Source: Bacteroidota bacterium (GTDB lineage Bacteria > Bacteroidota > Bacteroidia > Chitinophagales > LD1). Taken from it: a stretch of 9,007 bases of DNA. The stretch spans positions 1 to 9,007 of the forward strand of contig JAFDYP010000320.1 in assembly GCA_018267355.1 (NCBI GenBank), in the 5' to 3' direction. The translations under genes were made by a program, and so were the position numbers. The notes beneath the pieces are model-generated. The model had not been told where the DNA came from, did not search any database, and saw nothing but the letters and a program-made list of their open reading frames with translations. This document shows, piece after piece, positions 1 to 7,646 of the stretch (within the stretch, counting starts at the first letter, position 1; each line of letters begins with the position of its first letter).

Positions 1-5
1 ATACT

Positions 6-716
6 ATGGGTCGCGCGTTTGAATACCGTAAAGAGAAAAAATTTAAGAGATGGGGTGCTATGGCCAAGGCTTTCACCCGCATAGGCAAGGAAATAGCGAT
101 ATCTGTCAAACTCGGTGGGCCTAACCCAGAGTCCAATGCCCGCCTGCGCCAAGCCATCATCAATGCCAAGGGTGCAAATATGCCCAAGACCAACGTAGAG
201 GCGGCGATCAAGAAGGCATCATCTAAAGATACCACCAACTATGAAGAAGTAACCTACGAAGGTTACGGCCCGCATGGTGTGGCGATAGTAGTAGACACTC
301 AGACTGATAATACCACCCGAACAGTAGCCAACCTCCGTACTATCTTCAATAAGCTGAATGGTGCCATGGGTACGCAGGGCTCTGTAGAGTATATGTTTCA
401 GAAGAAAGCTGTTTTCAAATTCCCTAAAGGAAATCACAACATAGAGGAATTGGAGTTTGAGCTGATAGACCACGGCCTGTCTGAGCTGCAGTCTGATGAA
501 GAGACAATCATCGCCTATGCTGATTTTGTAGACTTCGGCAAGCTGGCCAAGGCGCTGGAAGAAAAAGGCATCGAGGTTACTGAAAGTACCTACGACAAGA
601 TCCCGGACTTCTACAAAGAAGGCCTGACCGATGAGCAAGCCGAAGAGGTGATCAAGCTGATAGACAGGCTGGAGGAAGATGATGACGTGAGTCTCGTCTT
701 TCACAATATGAAGTAA
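6..716 (+). CDS. yebC: YebC/PmpR/TACO1-family translation factor or regulator
   Basis: A complete 236-residue member of the YebC/PmpR (mitochondrial TACO1) family, close to the usual length. Visible family landmarks are GGPNPESNARLR at residues 38-49, NMPK at 58-61, the YEGYGPHG block at 84-91 followed by TDNTTRTVANLR, the GSVEYMF block near 125-131, and the C-terminal LIDRLEEDDDVSLVFHN block. YebC proteins were first described as DNA-binding regulators. More recent work ties YebC and TACO1 to translation, helping ribosomes through proline-rich or otherwise difficult stretches, so a cytosolic ribosome-linked role is the better guess. The start at base 6 is preferred over the internal Met at residue 19 because MGRAFEYRK is the N-terminus expected in Bacteroidota members, which replaces the GHSKWANI start of enterobacterial YebC. 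The promoter and any upstream partner lie outside the window. The next gene follows on the same strand after 54 bases and may be co-transcribed. The family is certain; the molecular role is from family knowledge. Confidence 0.95.
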   Translation: MGRAFEYRKEKKFKRWGAMAKAFTRIGKEIAISVKLGGPNPESNARLRQAIINAKGANMPKTNVEAAIKKASSKDTTNYEEVTYEGYGPHGVAIVVDTQTDNTTRTVANLRTIFNKLNGAMGTQGSVEYMFQKKAVFKFPKGNHNIEELEFELIDHGLSELQSDEETIIAYADFVDFGKLAKALEEKGIEVTESTYDKIPDFYKEGLTDEQAEEVIKLIDRLEEDDDVSLVFHNMK

Positions 717-770
717 TGAGTGGCCCGAACCTTGCTCTGCCATCTACTGTTTGATACATATTAATCTCCC

Positions 771-1529
771 ATGACATTAGAAACACTAAATATCATCACG
801 CTGGCATGGATCGGCGTGGGCATTGTTTCATTCCCTTTTCTACTCAAAGTCACCGCGCCATATGGGCGACATGCTACTGAGAAGTGGGGACCAATGATCA
901 GCAACCGGCTAGGCTGGATACTACAGGAAGCACCATCTATGATCTTCTTGTCCATCTTCTTTTTTATAGGAGACCTGCCGAAGTCGCATGTGAGCTATTT
1001 TCTCTGGGGGCTATGGGTGGCACACTATATATACAGGAGCCTTATCTTCCCTTTTCGCACGAAGACGACAGGTAAGAAGATTCCTGTGCTAATCGTCTGC
1101 TCGGCCATCGGCTTCAACTTTATGAACGGCTTTACCAATGGTTCTTATCTCGGTAGTTTCGGTGGCAATTATGACGACAGCTATTTTACCTCTGCTCAGT
1201 TCATAGTCGGGATGATAGTGTTTGCGACGGGCGTGTTTATCAATCATCAGTCTGACAATATCCTTCTCGCACTGCGCAAACCGGGAGAGACAGGCTATAA
1301 GATCCCAACGGGAGGGCTATTCAAATATATCTCAGCACCTAACCTCTTTGGTGAAATGATCGAGTGGACTGGCTATGCCATCCTGGTATGGAGCCTGCCG
1401 GCGCTGGGATTTGCAGTATGGACCATAGTAAACCTCACACCGCGCGCGCTGGACCACCACAAGTGGTATCAGGAGAAATTCGCAGATTATCCTAAAAAAA
1501 GGAAAGCCTTGATTCCTTTTATCTTATAA
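771..1529 (+). CDS. Steroid 5-alpha-reductase (SRD5A)-like membrane enzyme
   Basis: A 252-residue polytopic membrane protein, close in length to human SRD5A2 (about 254). Hydrophobic segments lie near residues 7-27, 54-68, 74-92, 104-118, 142-158 and 200-222. From memory of the animal enzymes, the landmarks match along the whole chain: YGRH at 31-34, the QE pair at 52-53 (Glu57 of SRD5A2), HY at 85-86 (Tyr91 of SRD5A2), the GVFINHQSDNIL block at 154-165, LRKPGE at 168-173, the IPTGGLFKYIS and NLFGEMIEWTGYA blocks at 178-203, HHKWY at 229-233, and the final DYPKKRKALIPFIL. In this family these residues bind NADPH and reduce the delta-4 double bond of 3-oxo-4-ene steroids or related enones. The true bacterial substrate is unknown and may be a sterol, a hopanoid-like lipid or a dietary or environmental steroid. 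The start has no Shine-Dalgarno sequence. A near match to the Bacteroidota -7 element, TA-CTG-TTTG, lies at 745-753 but with one spacer base too many. The gene ends 3 bases from the convergent peptidase gene. Confidence 0.9.
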   Translation: MTLETLNIITLAWIGVGIVSFPFLLKVTAPYGRHATEKWGPMISNRLGWILQEAPSMIFLSIFFFIGDLPKSHVSYFLWGLWVAHYIYRSLIFPFRTKTTGKKIPVLIVCSAIGFNFMNGFTNGSYLGSFGGNYDDSYFTSAQFIVGMIVFATGVFINHQSDNILLALRKPGETGYKIPTGGLFKYISAPNLFGEMIEWTGYAILVWSLPALGFAVWTIVNLTPRALDHHKWYQEKFADYPKKRKALIPFIL

Positions 1530-1532
1530 AAA

Positions 1533-3791
1533 CTACTTGCCTACAGCTACCTTGATCATCGACTGATGATCTCCTGAGGCTACACGCACCATGTACATGC
1601 CAGCGCTGTTTTTGCTCAGGTCTATGGTAGTGGTATTCTTATCAGCAGTGGTGTTCCATTCCGTATTATAAACCAGTCTGCCTGATATGTCATAGACATC
1701 TACAGTCAGAGCAGCTTCGCGCGCCGCCTGATAGCTGAGTGTATACAAGCCGTTGCCAGGATTAGGATAAAGTGAAACCGAAAGGGTATTGCCAGGCACC
1801 TCGCCTACACCAGTAGACAGCGAGGCTGCGATCACAGCACCATAGGCGTTGATCTTGCCGTGGCCCCATGTATTGAGGCCTGAGGCAGGCAGCGTGCCGG
1901 TGAATGTATCCAGTATAGCCGTCTGTGTGAGTATGCGCTTGATCTGATCTGGGTAGAGGCCAGGATTGGCCTCGAGCATCAGCGCTATGATGCCTGATGT
2001 ACATGGCGTAGCCATGGAAGTCCCTGAGAACTGCGCCCAATAATATTGCCTGTTTTGACTAAGGTCGAGCCATGAGCTTACTACATCTACATAGTCCACT
2101 CCACCAGGTCGCACATCTGCACAAAAAGAATTGACAGAAGAAACAACACACAGCCCCGGCGCCGTGATATCTGGCACTATGCGCCCATCGGTAGTGGGGC
2201 CATGACTGGAGAATGGCACCAGTGCACCAAGTGTGGTATAGCCAAGAAAATTATAGCTGTGATGACTTATGCTGGTATACTCTACTTTGGCAGAATAAGC
2301 ACCCGCAGAGATAGCAGACCGCGTAGAGACAATGTCACTGGTCACATAGTTAGTGTCTCCCTGTGTCGCCCAGGGGTAGCCGTAGCTGGAGAGCGGCCCG
2401 CCATATCCTTCGCCATTGGTCACATAGCCATCCCAGCAATCTACTCTGCCATCTGTAGATCTGACGGATAGCAAGACACTATCTGTAGTGGCGCGGTTAT
2501 AGAGTGTAAGATAGATACGCGGCTTGCCATTAAATTCGGACGTGGATGTCACGATCTGTACATGGAGGCTATCGTGATTAGTACCCGGCAGGCTGAAAGA
2601 GTGGAGGTTATTATCAAGACACACATATCCGGTGCTGGCTATCTCTGTGCCATGGTGCAGGCTCACCTGCAGGCAGAATGTTTTACCAGGGTCCCCCCAG
2701 AAATCCAGCCATAGCTTTTTGACATTCAGGTAAGGATCGAAGGTCGCAAATGTTTTTACTACTGTATCAGTGGCGCTAAAAGTCTTCTGGAGGTGGATGG
2801 CAGATTCGCCTTCGTTACCTGCTGCTACCACAAAGATCTTGCCTGCACCTGTCAGAGCGTCGCAGCCCTCGCTGAAAAGCGAGGTGCCGTCACGTGGCCC
2901 TACGGGAGTACCCCAGCTCAAGTTTACTACAGCCGGTTTGCCTACCGAGGCTGCATATGTGAAGACATAATTGATGCCATCGAGAAAATCTGACATCCCG
3001 GTCCCCTGCCACTGGTTTGAGTCCGGCATGATACCTACCAGTACTAGCTCACTCTCAAAAGCCATACCCCTGTACAGTGCACTGCTCGTATCTGTACTAC
3101 CAAAGCCGCTACCTGCGGCAATGCCCATCACATGTGTACCGTGTGTTGCACCGGGATTGTCAGTCTGCTGACTCTGTATCGTAAAGCTATCAGTCATCTC
3201 ATTACCATAGTTGAATCCGGATGGCGGGATACCAGGCGTCTTCATTTCCCAAACACGGGAAATACGATAGTTTGTGCCGGATGTATCATAAACGGTAGGA
3301 TGCGTATAGTCAAAGCCTACATCTACTATTCCTACCACCACACCCTTACCGGTATATGGATGCGGCAGGCCTATACCGGCATGCACAGAGTCTACACGTG
3401 TGGTACGTCTGGCAGAGTCGAGCGTCATGCTCACAGGTTCATCCAGCTGGATGTAGTCTATACCGGGGAGCTGAGTAAATGCCTCCACATTCACTAGTGG
3501 CACCTGAGCGGTCCAGATCAGGCCGGCCCTGGTACCTACGTGCACACCCAGCGCCTCGAGATCAGCCTCAGAGATAGTAGGGGTCACTCTGATCAGGGCA
3601 CTGATGCAAATGCCCTGCGTCGTCCTCTTATATACATAGTCATGCTGAATCGCAGATTTGCTATCTCCTCTGCGGATAGCGTCTAGATATATCTGTGTGC
3701 GTGGAGACAGTTTGGCGTATGCTTTCCCTGTAGTTTGTGCAGAGGCAAGGATCGCATAACATAGAGCGAGCAGTAGTAGGGCATTCTTCAT
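1533..3791 (-). CDS. Secreted S8 (subtilisin-like) serine peptidase with T9SS C-terminal sorting domain
   Basis: A 752-residue exported peptidase. A signal peptide covers residues 1-18, with a likely cut after ILASA. A pro-region runs to about residue 125. The subtilase fold follows, with catalytic Asp157 in GIVDVGFDYTHP, His217 in ATHGTHVMG, oxyanion-hole Asn326 in VVAAGNEGE, and nucleophile Ser592 in FSGTSMATP. All triad residues are present, so the enzyme should be active. Asn326 and Ser592 are 266 residues apart, against 66 in subtilisin, so roughly 200 extra residues are inserted. The part near 335-460 reads as beta-rich. Residues about 670-752 form a type A T9SS sorting domain: SLYPNPGNG, a VYDISGRLVY strand, then SAGMYMVRV and a lysine-bearing end. 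This predicts Sec export to the periplasm, then T9SS transport to the surface or medium with removal of the tail. The substrate is unknown. The start at 3791 gives a clean signal peptide. The gene is divergent from mutS2 and convergent with the 5-alpha-reductase-like gene. Confidence 0.95.
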   Translation of the reverse strand: MKNALLLLALCYAILASAQTTGKAYAKLSPRTQIYLDAIRRGDSKSAIQHDYVYKRTTQGICISALIRVTPTISEADLEALGVHVGTRAGLIWTAQVPLVNVEAFTQLPGIDYIQLDEPVSMTLDSARRTTRVDSVHAGIGLPHPYTGKGVVVGIVDVGFDYTHPTVYDTSGTNYRISRVWEMKTPGIPPSGFNYGNEMTDSFTIQSQQTDNPGATHGTHVMGIAAGSGFGSTDTSSALYRGMAFESELVLVGIMPDSNQWQGTGMSDFLDGINYVFTYAASVGKPAVVNLSWGTPVGPRDGTSLFSEGCDALTGAGKIFVVAAGNEGESAIHLQKTFSATDTVVKTFATFDPYLNVKKLWLDFWGDPGKTFCLQVSLHHGTEIASTGYVCLDNNLHSFSLPGTNHDSLHVQIVTSTSEFNGKPRIYLTLYNRATTDSVLLSVRSTDGRVDCWDGYVTNGEGYGGPLSSYGYPWATQGDTNYVTSDIVSTRSAISAGAYSAKVEYTSISHHSYNFLGYTTLGALVPFSSHGPTTDGRIVPDITAPGLCVVSSVNSFCADVRPGGVDYVDVVSSWLDLSQNRQYYWAQFSGTSMATPCTSGIIALMLEANPGLYPDQIKRILTQTAILDTFTGTLPASGLNTWGHGKINAYGAVIAASLSTGVGEVPGNTLSVSLYPNPGNGLYTLSYQAAREAALTVDVYDISGRLVYNTEWNTTADKNTTTIDLSKNSAGMYMVRVASGDHQSMIKVAVGK

Positions 3792-3900
3792 GAGCCTGAT
3801 TGTTTCTTAGCTCGCAAGATATACAATTTTGCACCGCGCCCGCACGTCTGATTACGCTGTCTTTGCTCTTTGCAGGTCATTTCACCATCTTCGCAGTCCC
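3792..3900. promoter_or_regulatory. Divergent spacer holding the start regions of the S8 peptidase gene and mutS2
   Basis: This 109-base spacer separates two genes transcribed away from each other, so both promoters are expected here or slightly inside the genes. Compared with the Bacteroidota -7 element TAnnTTTG, the + strand has TGTCTTTG at 3858-3865 (one mismatch), about 35 bases before the mutS2 ATG. The - strand has TATATCTTG at 3815-3823, about 23 bases before the peptidase ATG, a partial match. Neither has a TTTG at the right distance for a good -33 element. CTTTGC occurs twice, at 3861-3866 and 3868-3873. Neither start codon has a Shine-Dalgarno sequence. The location is inferred from gene orientation; the motif calls are weak. 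Confidence 0.4.
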
Positions 3901-5994
3901 ATGCTTCTGTACCCTTCACATACGATTGAGAAACTAGAGTTTGACAAAATACTCGCGCTGGTAGCCCAGTACTGCCGTAGCGAGCCGGCAAAACAAGCTG
4001 CGCTGGCACTGGAGCCAATGACAGATGGTGGTGAGGTGCGCAAACAACTCCTGCAGGTGCACGATTATCGCAAGGTGATGTCTACCGGCTCTCACTTTCC
4101 GCTGGATTATGTACCAGACCTCACTAAAGAGCTGAAACTGCTCGCGATCACAGACGCTGTGCTGGAGCAGGAGGCCTTCACCCGGATCAAACGGACTGCG
4201 CTGACCATAGAGGGCATCTTCCGGTTTTTCACCGCCAATGAAAACCTCTACCCTAACCTGCAAGCAATAGCAGGCGGCATCTACTATGAGAAACAGATCG
4301 TGCAGCTGATCAATGGCGTCTTTGATGAAAATGCCAATATTAAAGACAATGCCTCGCGCGACTTGATGGATATTCGTAGCCGTCTGGGTAAAAAGCGAAA
4401 TGAGCTGAGCCGGGTCTTTGCACAGATCATACAGAAGTATGCGAAGCTGGGTATCCTGACCGACTCCGGCCAGAGCATCCGCAATGGCCGTAAAGTGGTG
4501 ACCATCGTAGCTGAGAGCAAGCGCCAGATGGGCGGCATCATACATGATGAGTCTGACAGTGGCAAAACCGTCTTTATGGAGCCGCGAGAAACGGTGGAGC
4601 TGAATAACGAGATCTTTGAGCTGGAGCGCGCAGAGGACCGGGAGGTCTACCGCATCCTGAAAGAGCTGACCGCACATCTCGCGCTCTACCGGCAGCTACT
4701 GAAGAGCTACCAGAGCGTGATCACAAAGTATGACCTCATCCAAGCCAAGGCAAAATTTGCCAATGAGATCAATGCCTCTTATCCGATCGTCTCCGATAAA
4801 CCTGTGATACATCTGCGAAAAGCAGTACACCCGCTACTATATCTACACCTAAGGAAATCGAAGAAGGAGACTATACCGCTCAGTATCAAGCTGGATGAAG
4901 AGAGCCGCATCCTGGTGATCTCCGGACCCAATGCCGGTGGTAAAACCATCACGCTGAAAACCATTGGCCTGCTGCAGATGATGCTGCAGAGCGGGCTGCA
5001 TGTACCGGTAGACGAGCGCTCGGAGATGGGGATCTTTCAGTCGCTCTTCGTAGACATCGGCGATTCGCAGAGCATAGAGGACGAGCTCTCTACCTACTCT
5101 TCACACCTGCGCGCCATGCGTTTCTTCCTGGATAATGCAGATAAACGGACCATGTTTCTGATAGATGAGTTTGGTACGGGGTCTGATCCTGCGCTGGGCG
5201 GGGCCTTTGCCGAGGCGATACTGGAGGAGCTGGCATTCAAGCGGGCCTATGGAGTAGTGACCACGCACTACCTCAATCTCAAGATCATGGCCAATAAGGT
5301 CAAAGGCATCCTGAATGGAGCGATGATCTTCAACGAAGAGACCCTGATGCCTACCTATCAGCTCACTACGGGCAAACCGGGCAGCTCGTACACCTTTGCC
5401 ATAGCAGAGCGGACTGGCCTGCCTCGTATGCTGATAGAGCGCGCCAAAGATCTGGTGGATAACCAACACTATCAACTGGACCTGCTGCTCAATAAAGTGG
5501 AGCAGGAGCACCAGCTGCTGCTGGAAAAGGAAAGAGAGCTGACCACTAAAACATCAGAGCTAAACGATCTCAAAAAAAACTACGAGACCCTGCTGGCCAA
5601 GGTGCAGCAAACACGCGAGCGGCAGACCAATCAGCAGGTGATACAAAACAACGCCAAGACCACGCCATATATCCGTGAGGCAGAGCGCCGTCTGCAGAAA
5701 CTACTCCGAGACTGGGAGACGCGCAAAGACCTGGAGGTAGTAGCAGAGCAAACCAGAAAGGCTATAGAAGTAGAAAAACCCAAAGAGGAAAAGAAAGAAA
5801 AGGCGAAACCGGTACCTCAGGAGAAAAAGAAAGAAGCTCCTAAGCCCGTACTCAAAACACATCCGGGTGCCCGGGTCAAGATCGTTTCTTTCAATAAAAA
5901 CGGGGTGATAGAGTCTGTCAAAGGCAATAAAGTAACTGTAGTGACAGACGACATCCGCATGACGGTCAATAAGGACGACCTGATCAATATCTGA
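3901..5994 (+). CDS. mutS2: MutS2-family ATPase lacking the C-terminal Smr domain
   Basis: A 697-residue MutS2-type protein. It opens with the typical MutS2 N-terminus (HTIEKLEFDKIL, residues 7-18) and continues with the helical core and clamp (about 20-300), including the ESKRQMGGIIHDESDSGKTVFMEP block at 205-228. The MutS ATPase domain follows: Walker A GPNAGGKT at 342-349, the DIGDSQSIEDELSTYSSHL signature at 385-403, Walker B MFLIDEFGTGSDP at 418-430, and the TTHY switch His456. Next come a coiled coil (about 520-620), a Lys/Glu/Pro-rich linker (626-652), and a small KOW-like beta domain, HPGARVKIVSFNKNG onward (654-693). MutS2 proteins usually continue for another 80 or so residues into an Smr nuclease domain; this one stops. 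Family roles are suppression of recombination and, in Bacillus, binding and rescue of collided ribosomes. An in-frame ATG at 3829 would add 24 residues rich in Arg and His that do not resemble the family, so the ATG at 3901 is preferred. The gene is convergent with the esterase gene, with one base between stop codons. Confidence 0.93.
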   Translation: MLLYPSHTIEKLEFDKILALVAQYCRSEPAKQAALALEPMTDGGEVRKQLLQVHDYRKVMSTGSHFPLDYVPDLTKELKLLAITDAVLEQEAFTRIKRTALTIEGIFRFFTANENLYPNLQAIAGGIYYEKQIVQLINGVFDENANIKDNASRDLMDIRSRLGKKRNELSRVFAQIIQKYAKLGILTDSGQSIRNGRKVVTIVAESKRQMGGIIHDESDSGKTVFMEPRETVELNNEIFELERAEDREVYRILKELTAHLALYRQLLKSYQSVITKYDLIQAKAKFANEINASYPIVSDKPVIHLRKAVHPLLYLHLRKSKKETIPLSIKLDEESRILVISGPNAGGKTITLKTIGLLQMMLQSGLHVPVDERSEMGIFQSLFVDIGDSQSIEDELSTYSSHLRAMRFFLDNADKRTMFLIDEFGTGSDPALGGAFAEAILEELAFKRAYGVVTTHYLNLKIMANKVKGILNGAMIFNEETLMPTYQLTTGKPGSSYTFAIAERTGLPRMLIERAKDLVDNQHYQLDLLLNKVEQEHQLLLEKERELTTKTSELNDLKKNYETLLAKVQQTRERQTNQQVIQNNAKTTPYIREAERRLQKLLRDWETRKDLEVVAEQTRKAIEVEKPKEEKKEKAKPVPQEKKKEAPKPVLKTHPGARVKIVSFNKNGVIESVKGNKVTVVTDDIRMTVNKDDLINI

Positions 5995-5995
5995 T

Positions 5996-7582
5996 CTATT
6001 TAAAGATGCTGTAGTCAGCCCAGATCTTCCTGTAGTAGTCTGATGGGTCTGACACTACCTGAGATTTTTTGTCAAAGATCATGGTATAGCGGTTGCTGGG
6101 ATCATATTTGACCCAGTCGCCTTTGCCTTCACCTGCAGGATTGCCATAGCGGGCAAAGTTCAGCCAGCTCTGCTGCATCTGCGCTGATATGCGGTGAAGA
6201 GTTTTTTTATTAGCCCCAAGGGTAAAGAATTTGCCAAGTCCGTGGTCCATATTGCCAAATACAAATGGCATCTCTAAACCGTGGCAAGATCTCAGGCCCG
6301 TCATACGTAGCAGAGGCGATGACCATTGGAAGCGGTACATATACGTAGAGGCAAACTTATTCTGCTGCTCTGTAAAGCGGATACATGGCATCACAAAAAC
6401 ACCATCTGTGGTCATATCCATCACGCCGCTACGGTGTGGGTACCTCTTATATGCCTTTACTATTTTTTGTCTGGCTTCTACCTCTACATTGGCCAGGTAG
6501 GGCGCGAGTTCATGGGCATTACGGGGTGTCACGCCTATCTTTTTCAGAGAGAGAAAGGTTGCCTCGTCCTTATTGGTGCCTATCATCAGGTCTATGCCTG
6601 CAGCCTGTCCCGCAGTGATAGCAGTCATGAGGTCCTGCGGCAGGAAAGTGCCATCTATAGTAGGTGCCAGTACTTTGACGGTGGTGGTTTCTTTCATCAG
6701 CTGCTCAAAGAGGCGGTCCATGCCTGCTACCAGCGTATCTGAGGGGAGAGTCTTGAGTTTATCCAGGTCGTTGGGTCCGAGGCCTACGAGCTTCATATAG
6801 CGCAAGGTGATCTCTGTGGCAGTCTTAGGTGTCCACATAGACTCCGGCACGCCACTCTCTACGATGGCTCTTTTGAAAAGCCCCTTTGCCGAAGGTGTAC
6901 TCATGAGCGTCATCACACTGATAGCTCCGGCAGACTCGCCGAATATCGTGACCTGGTCAGGATCTCCTCCAAAGGCAGCGATGTTTTCCTTTACCCATTT
7001 CAGCGCTGCTACCTGGTCACGTATGCCGAGATTATTGTCAAAGCCTTCTTTCTTTCCTTTGATATCATCGAAGTAGAGGAAACCTAAAGCACCAAGGCGA
7101 TAGTTGATAGACACGACCACTACATCGCCATTTTGTGCGAGGTGTGTGCCATCGTACAGGCTGCCTGAGCCCGAGCCCACCAGAAAGCCACCGCCGTGTA
7201 TCCATACCATTACGGGACGCTTCTTGCCATCAGCAGCTGGCGACCACACATTCAGGTAGAGGCAGTCTTCACCTTGTTCTTTAGCGCTGACGGTCCGTTT
7301 TGTCTGAGGGCAGGCGAGGCCATACTTACTGGCATCCTTCACGCCCTCCCACCTGGTCAGTGGCTGTGGTGCGCGGAAGCGGAGCTCACCTACAGGCGGC
7401 TGTGCATAGGATATACCGCGCCAGACTGAGGTGCCATTCTCCGAGGTGCCCCGTACCGTGCCATAGGCAGTCACCGCCAGTGGCCGCTCAGCAGCGGGCC
7501 TGTTGTCTGCTGCCATCAGCAGCGAGCTGACCAGCAGGGCGAGTAGTACGATAAGTGTCCGGGGAGTGTGGTATGGTTTCAT
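5996..7582 (-). CDS. Secreted type-B carboxylesterase (alpha/beta hydrolase)
   Basis: A 528-residue member of the carboxylesterase/cholinesterase (COesterase) family, full length for the group. Residues 1 to about 24 form a signal peptide (PRTLIVLLALLVSSLLMA), so the protein should be exported to the periplasm or beyond; there is no lipobox and no T9SS tail. The family marks are all visible: the N-terminal GTVRG and WRGISYAQPPVGELRF blocks, Cys91 and Cys107 (in EDCLYLNVW) as the likely conserved disulfide, the oxyanion loop HGGGF at 129-133, nucleophile Ser217 in FGESAGA, acid Glu340 in GTNKDEATF, and base His434 in SCHGLEMPFVFG. It should hydrolyse carboxylic esters; the natural substrate cannot be read from the sequence. 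It follows the asparagine synthase gene on the same strand after a 98-base gap, which contains a plausible promoter of its own, so separate transcription is likely. Nothing suggests a functional link to either neighbour. Confidence 0.95.
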   Translation of the reverse strand: MKPYHTPRTLIVLLALLVSSLLMAADNRPAAERPLAVTAYGTVRGTSENGTSVWRGISYAQPPVGELRFRAPQPLTRWEGVKDASKYGLACPQTKRTVSAKEQGEDCLYLNVWSPAADGKKRPVMVWIHGGGFLVGSGSGSLYDGTHLAQNGDVVVVSINYRLGALGFLYFDDIKGKKEGFDNNLGIRDQVAALKWVKENIAAFGGDPDQVTIFGESAGAISVMTLMSTPSAKGLFKRAIVESGVPESMWTPKTATEITLRYMKLVGLGPNDLDKLKTLPSDTLVAGMDRLFEQLMKETTTVKVLAPTIDGTFLPQDLMTAITAGQAAGIDLMIGTNKDEATFLSLKKIGVTPRNAHELAPYLANVEVEARQKIVKAYKRYPHRSGVMDMTTDGVFVMPCIRFTEQQNKFASTYMYRFQWSSPLLRMTGLRSCHGLEMPFVFGNMDHGLGKFFTLGANKKTLHRISAQMQQSWLNFARYGNPAGEGKGDWVKYDPSNRYTMIFDKKSQVVSDPSDYYRKIWADYSIFK

Positions 7583-7598
7583 CTTGATATATGAACAG

Positions 7599-7606
7599 CA
7601 AAAATA
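7599..7606 (-). promoter_or_regulatory. Candidate Bacteroidota -7 promoter element for the carboxylesterase gene
   Basis: Read on the minus strand this is TATTTTTG, an exact match to the Bacteroidota -7 consensus TAnnTTTG, 16 bases before the esterase ATG. That would give a very short leader of about 10 bases. No TTTG is found about 19-21 bases upstream as a -33 element, so support rests on one short motif in the right place. Confidence 0.35.
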
Positions 7607-7646
7607 CCATGCAGTTCAATACCGCACTGCTATTTCTAACGAAGGC

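Noticed and set aside
219..743. 174-codon open frame on the minus strand across yebC
   Set aside because: It overlaps nearly all of a well-conserved gene on the other strand and shows no family motif; a shadow frame.
3829..3900. In-frame upstream ATG that would extend MutS2 by 24 residues
   Set aside because: The added residues are rich in Arg, His and Cys and unlike MutS2 N-termini, while the ATG at 3901 begins directly before the conserved HTIEKLEFDKIL block. The extension would also cover the only space available for a mutS2 promoter.
3934..4677. Long open frame on the minus strand inside mutS2 (247 codons)
   Set aside because: It lies opposite a clear MutS2 coding region, has no recognisable domain, and is the antisense shadow expected from mutS2 codon use.
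5763..5845. Purine-rich stretch on the + strand near the end of mutS2
   Set aside because: It is explained by the Lys/Glu-rich linker of the protein and is in frame; there is no need for a separate DNA-structure role.
771..7582. Possible steroid-ester pathway linking the 5-alpha-reductase-like enzyme with the carboxylesterase
   Set aside because: The genes are on opposite strands, separated by two unrelated genes, and the esterase substrate cannot be read from sequence; the link would be guesswork.
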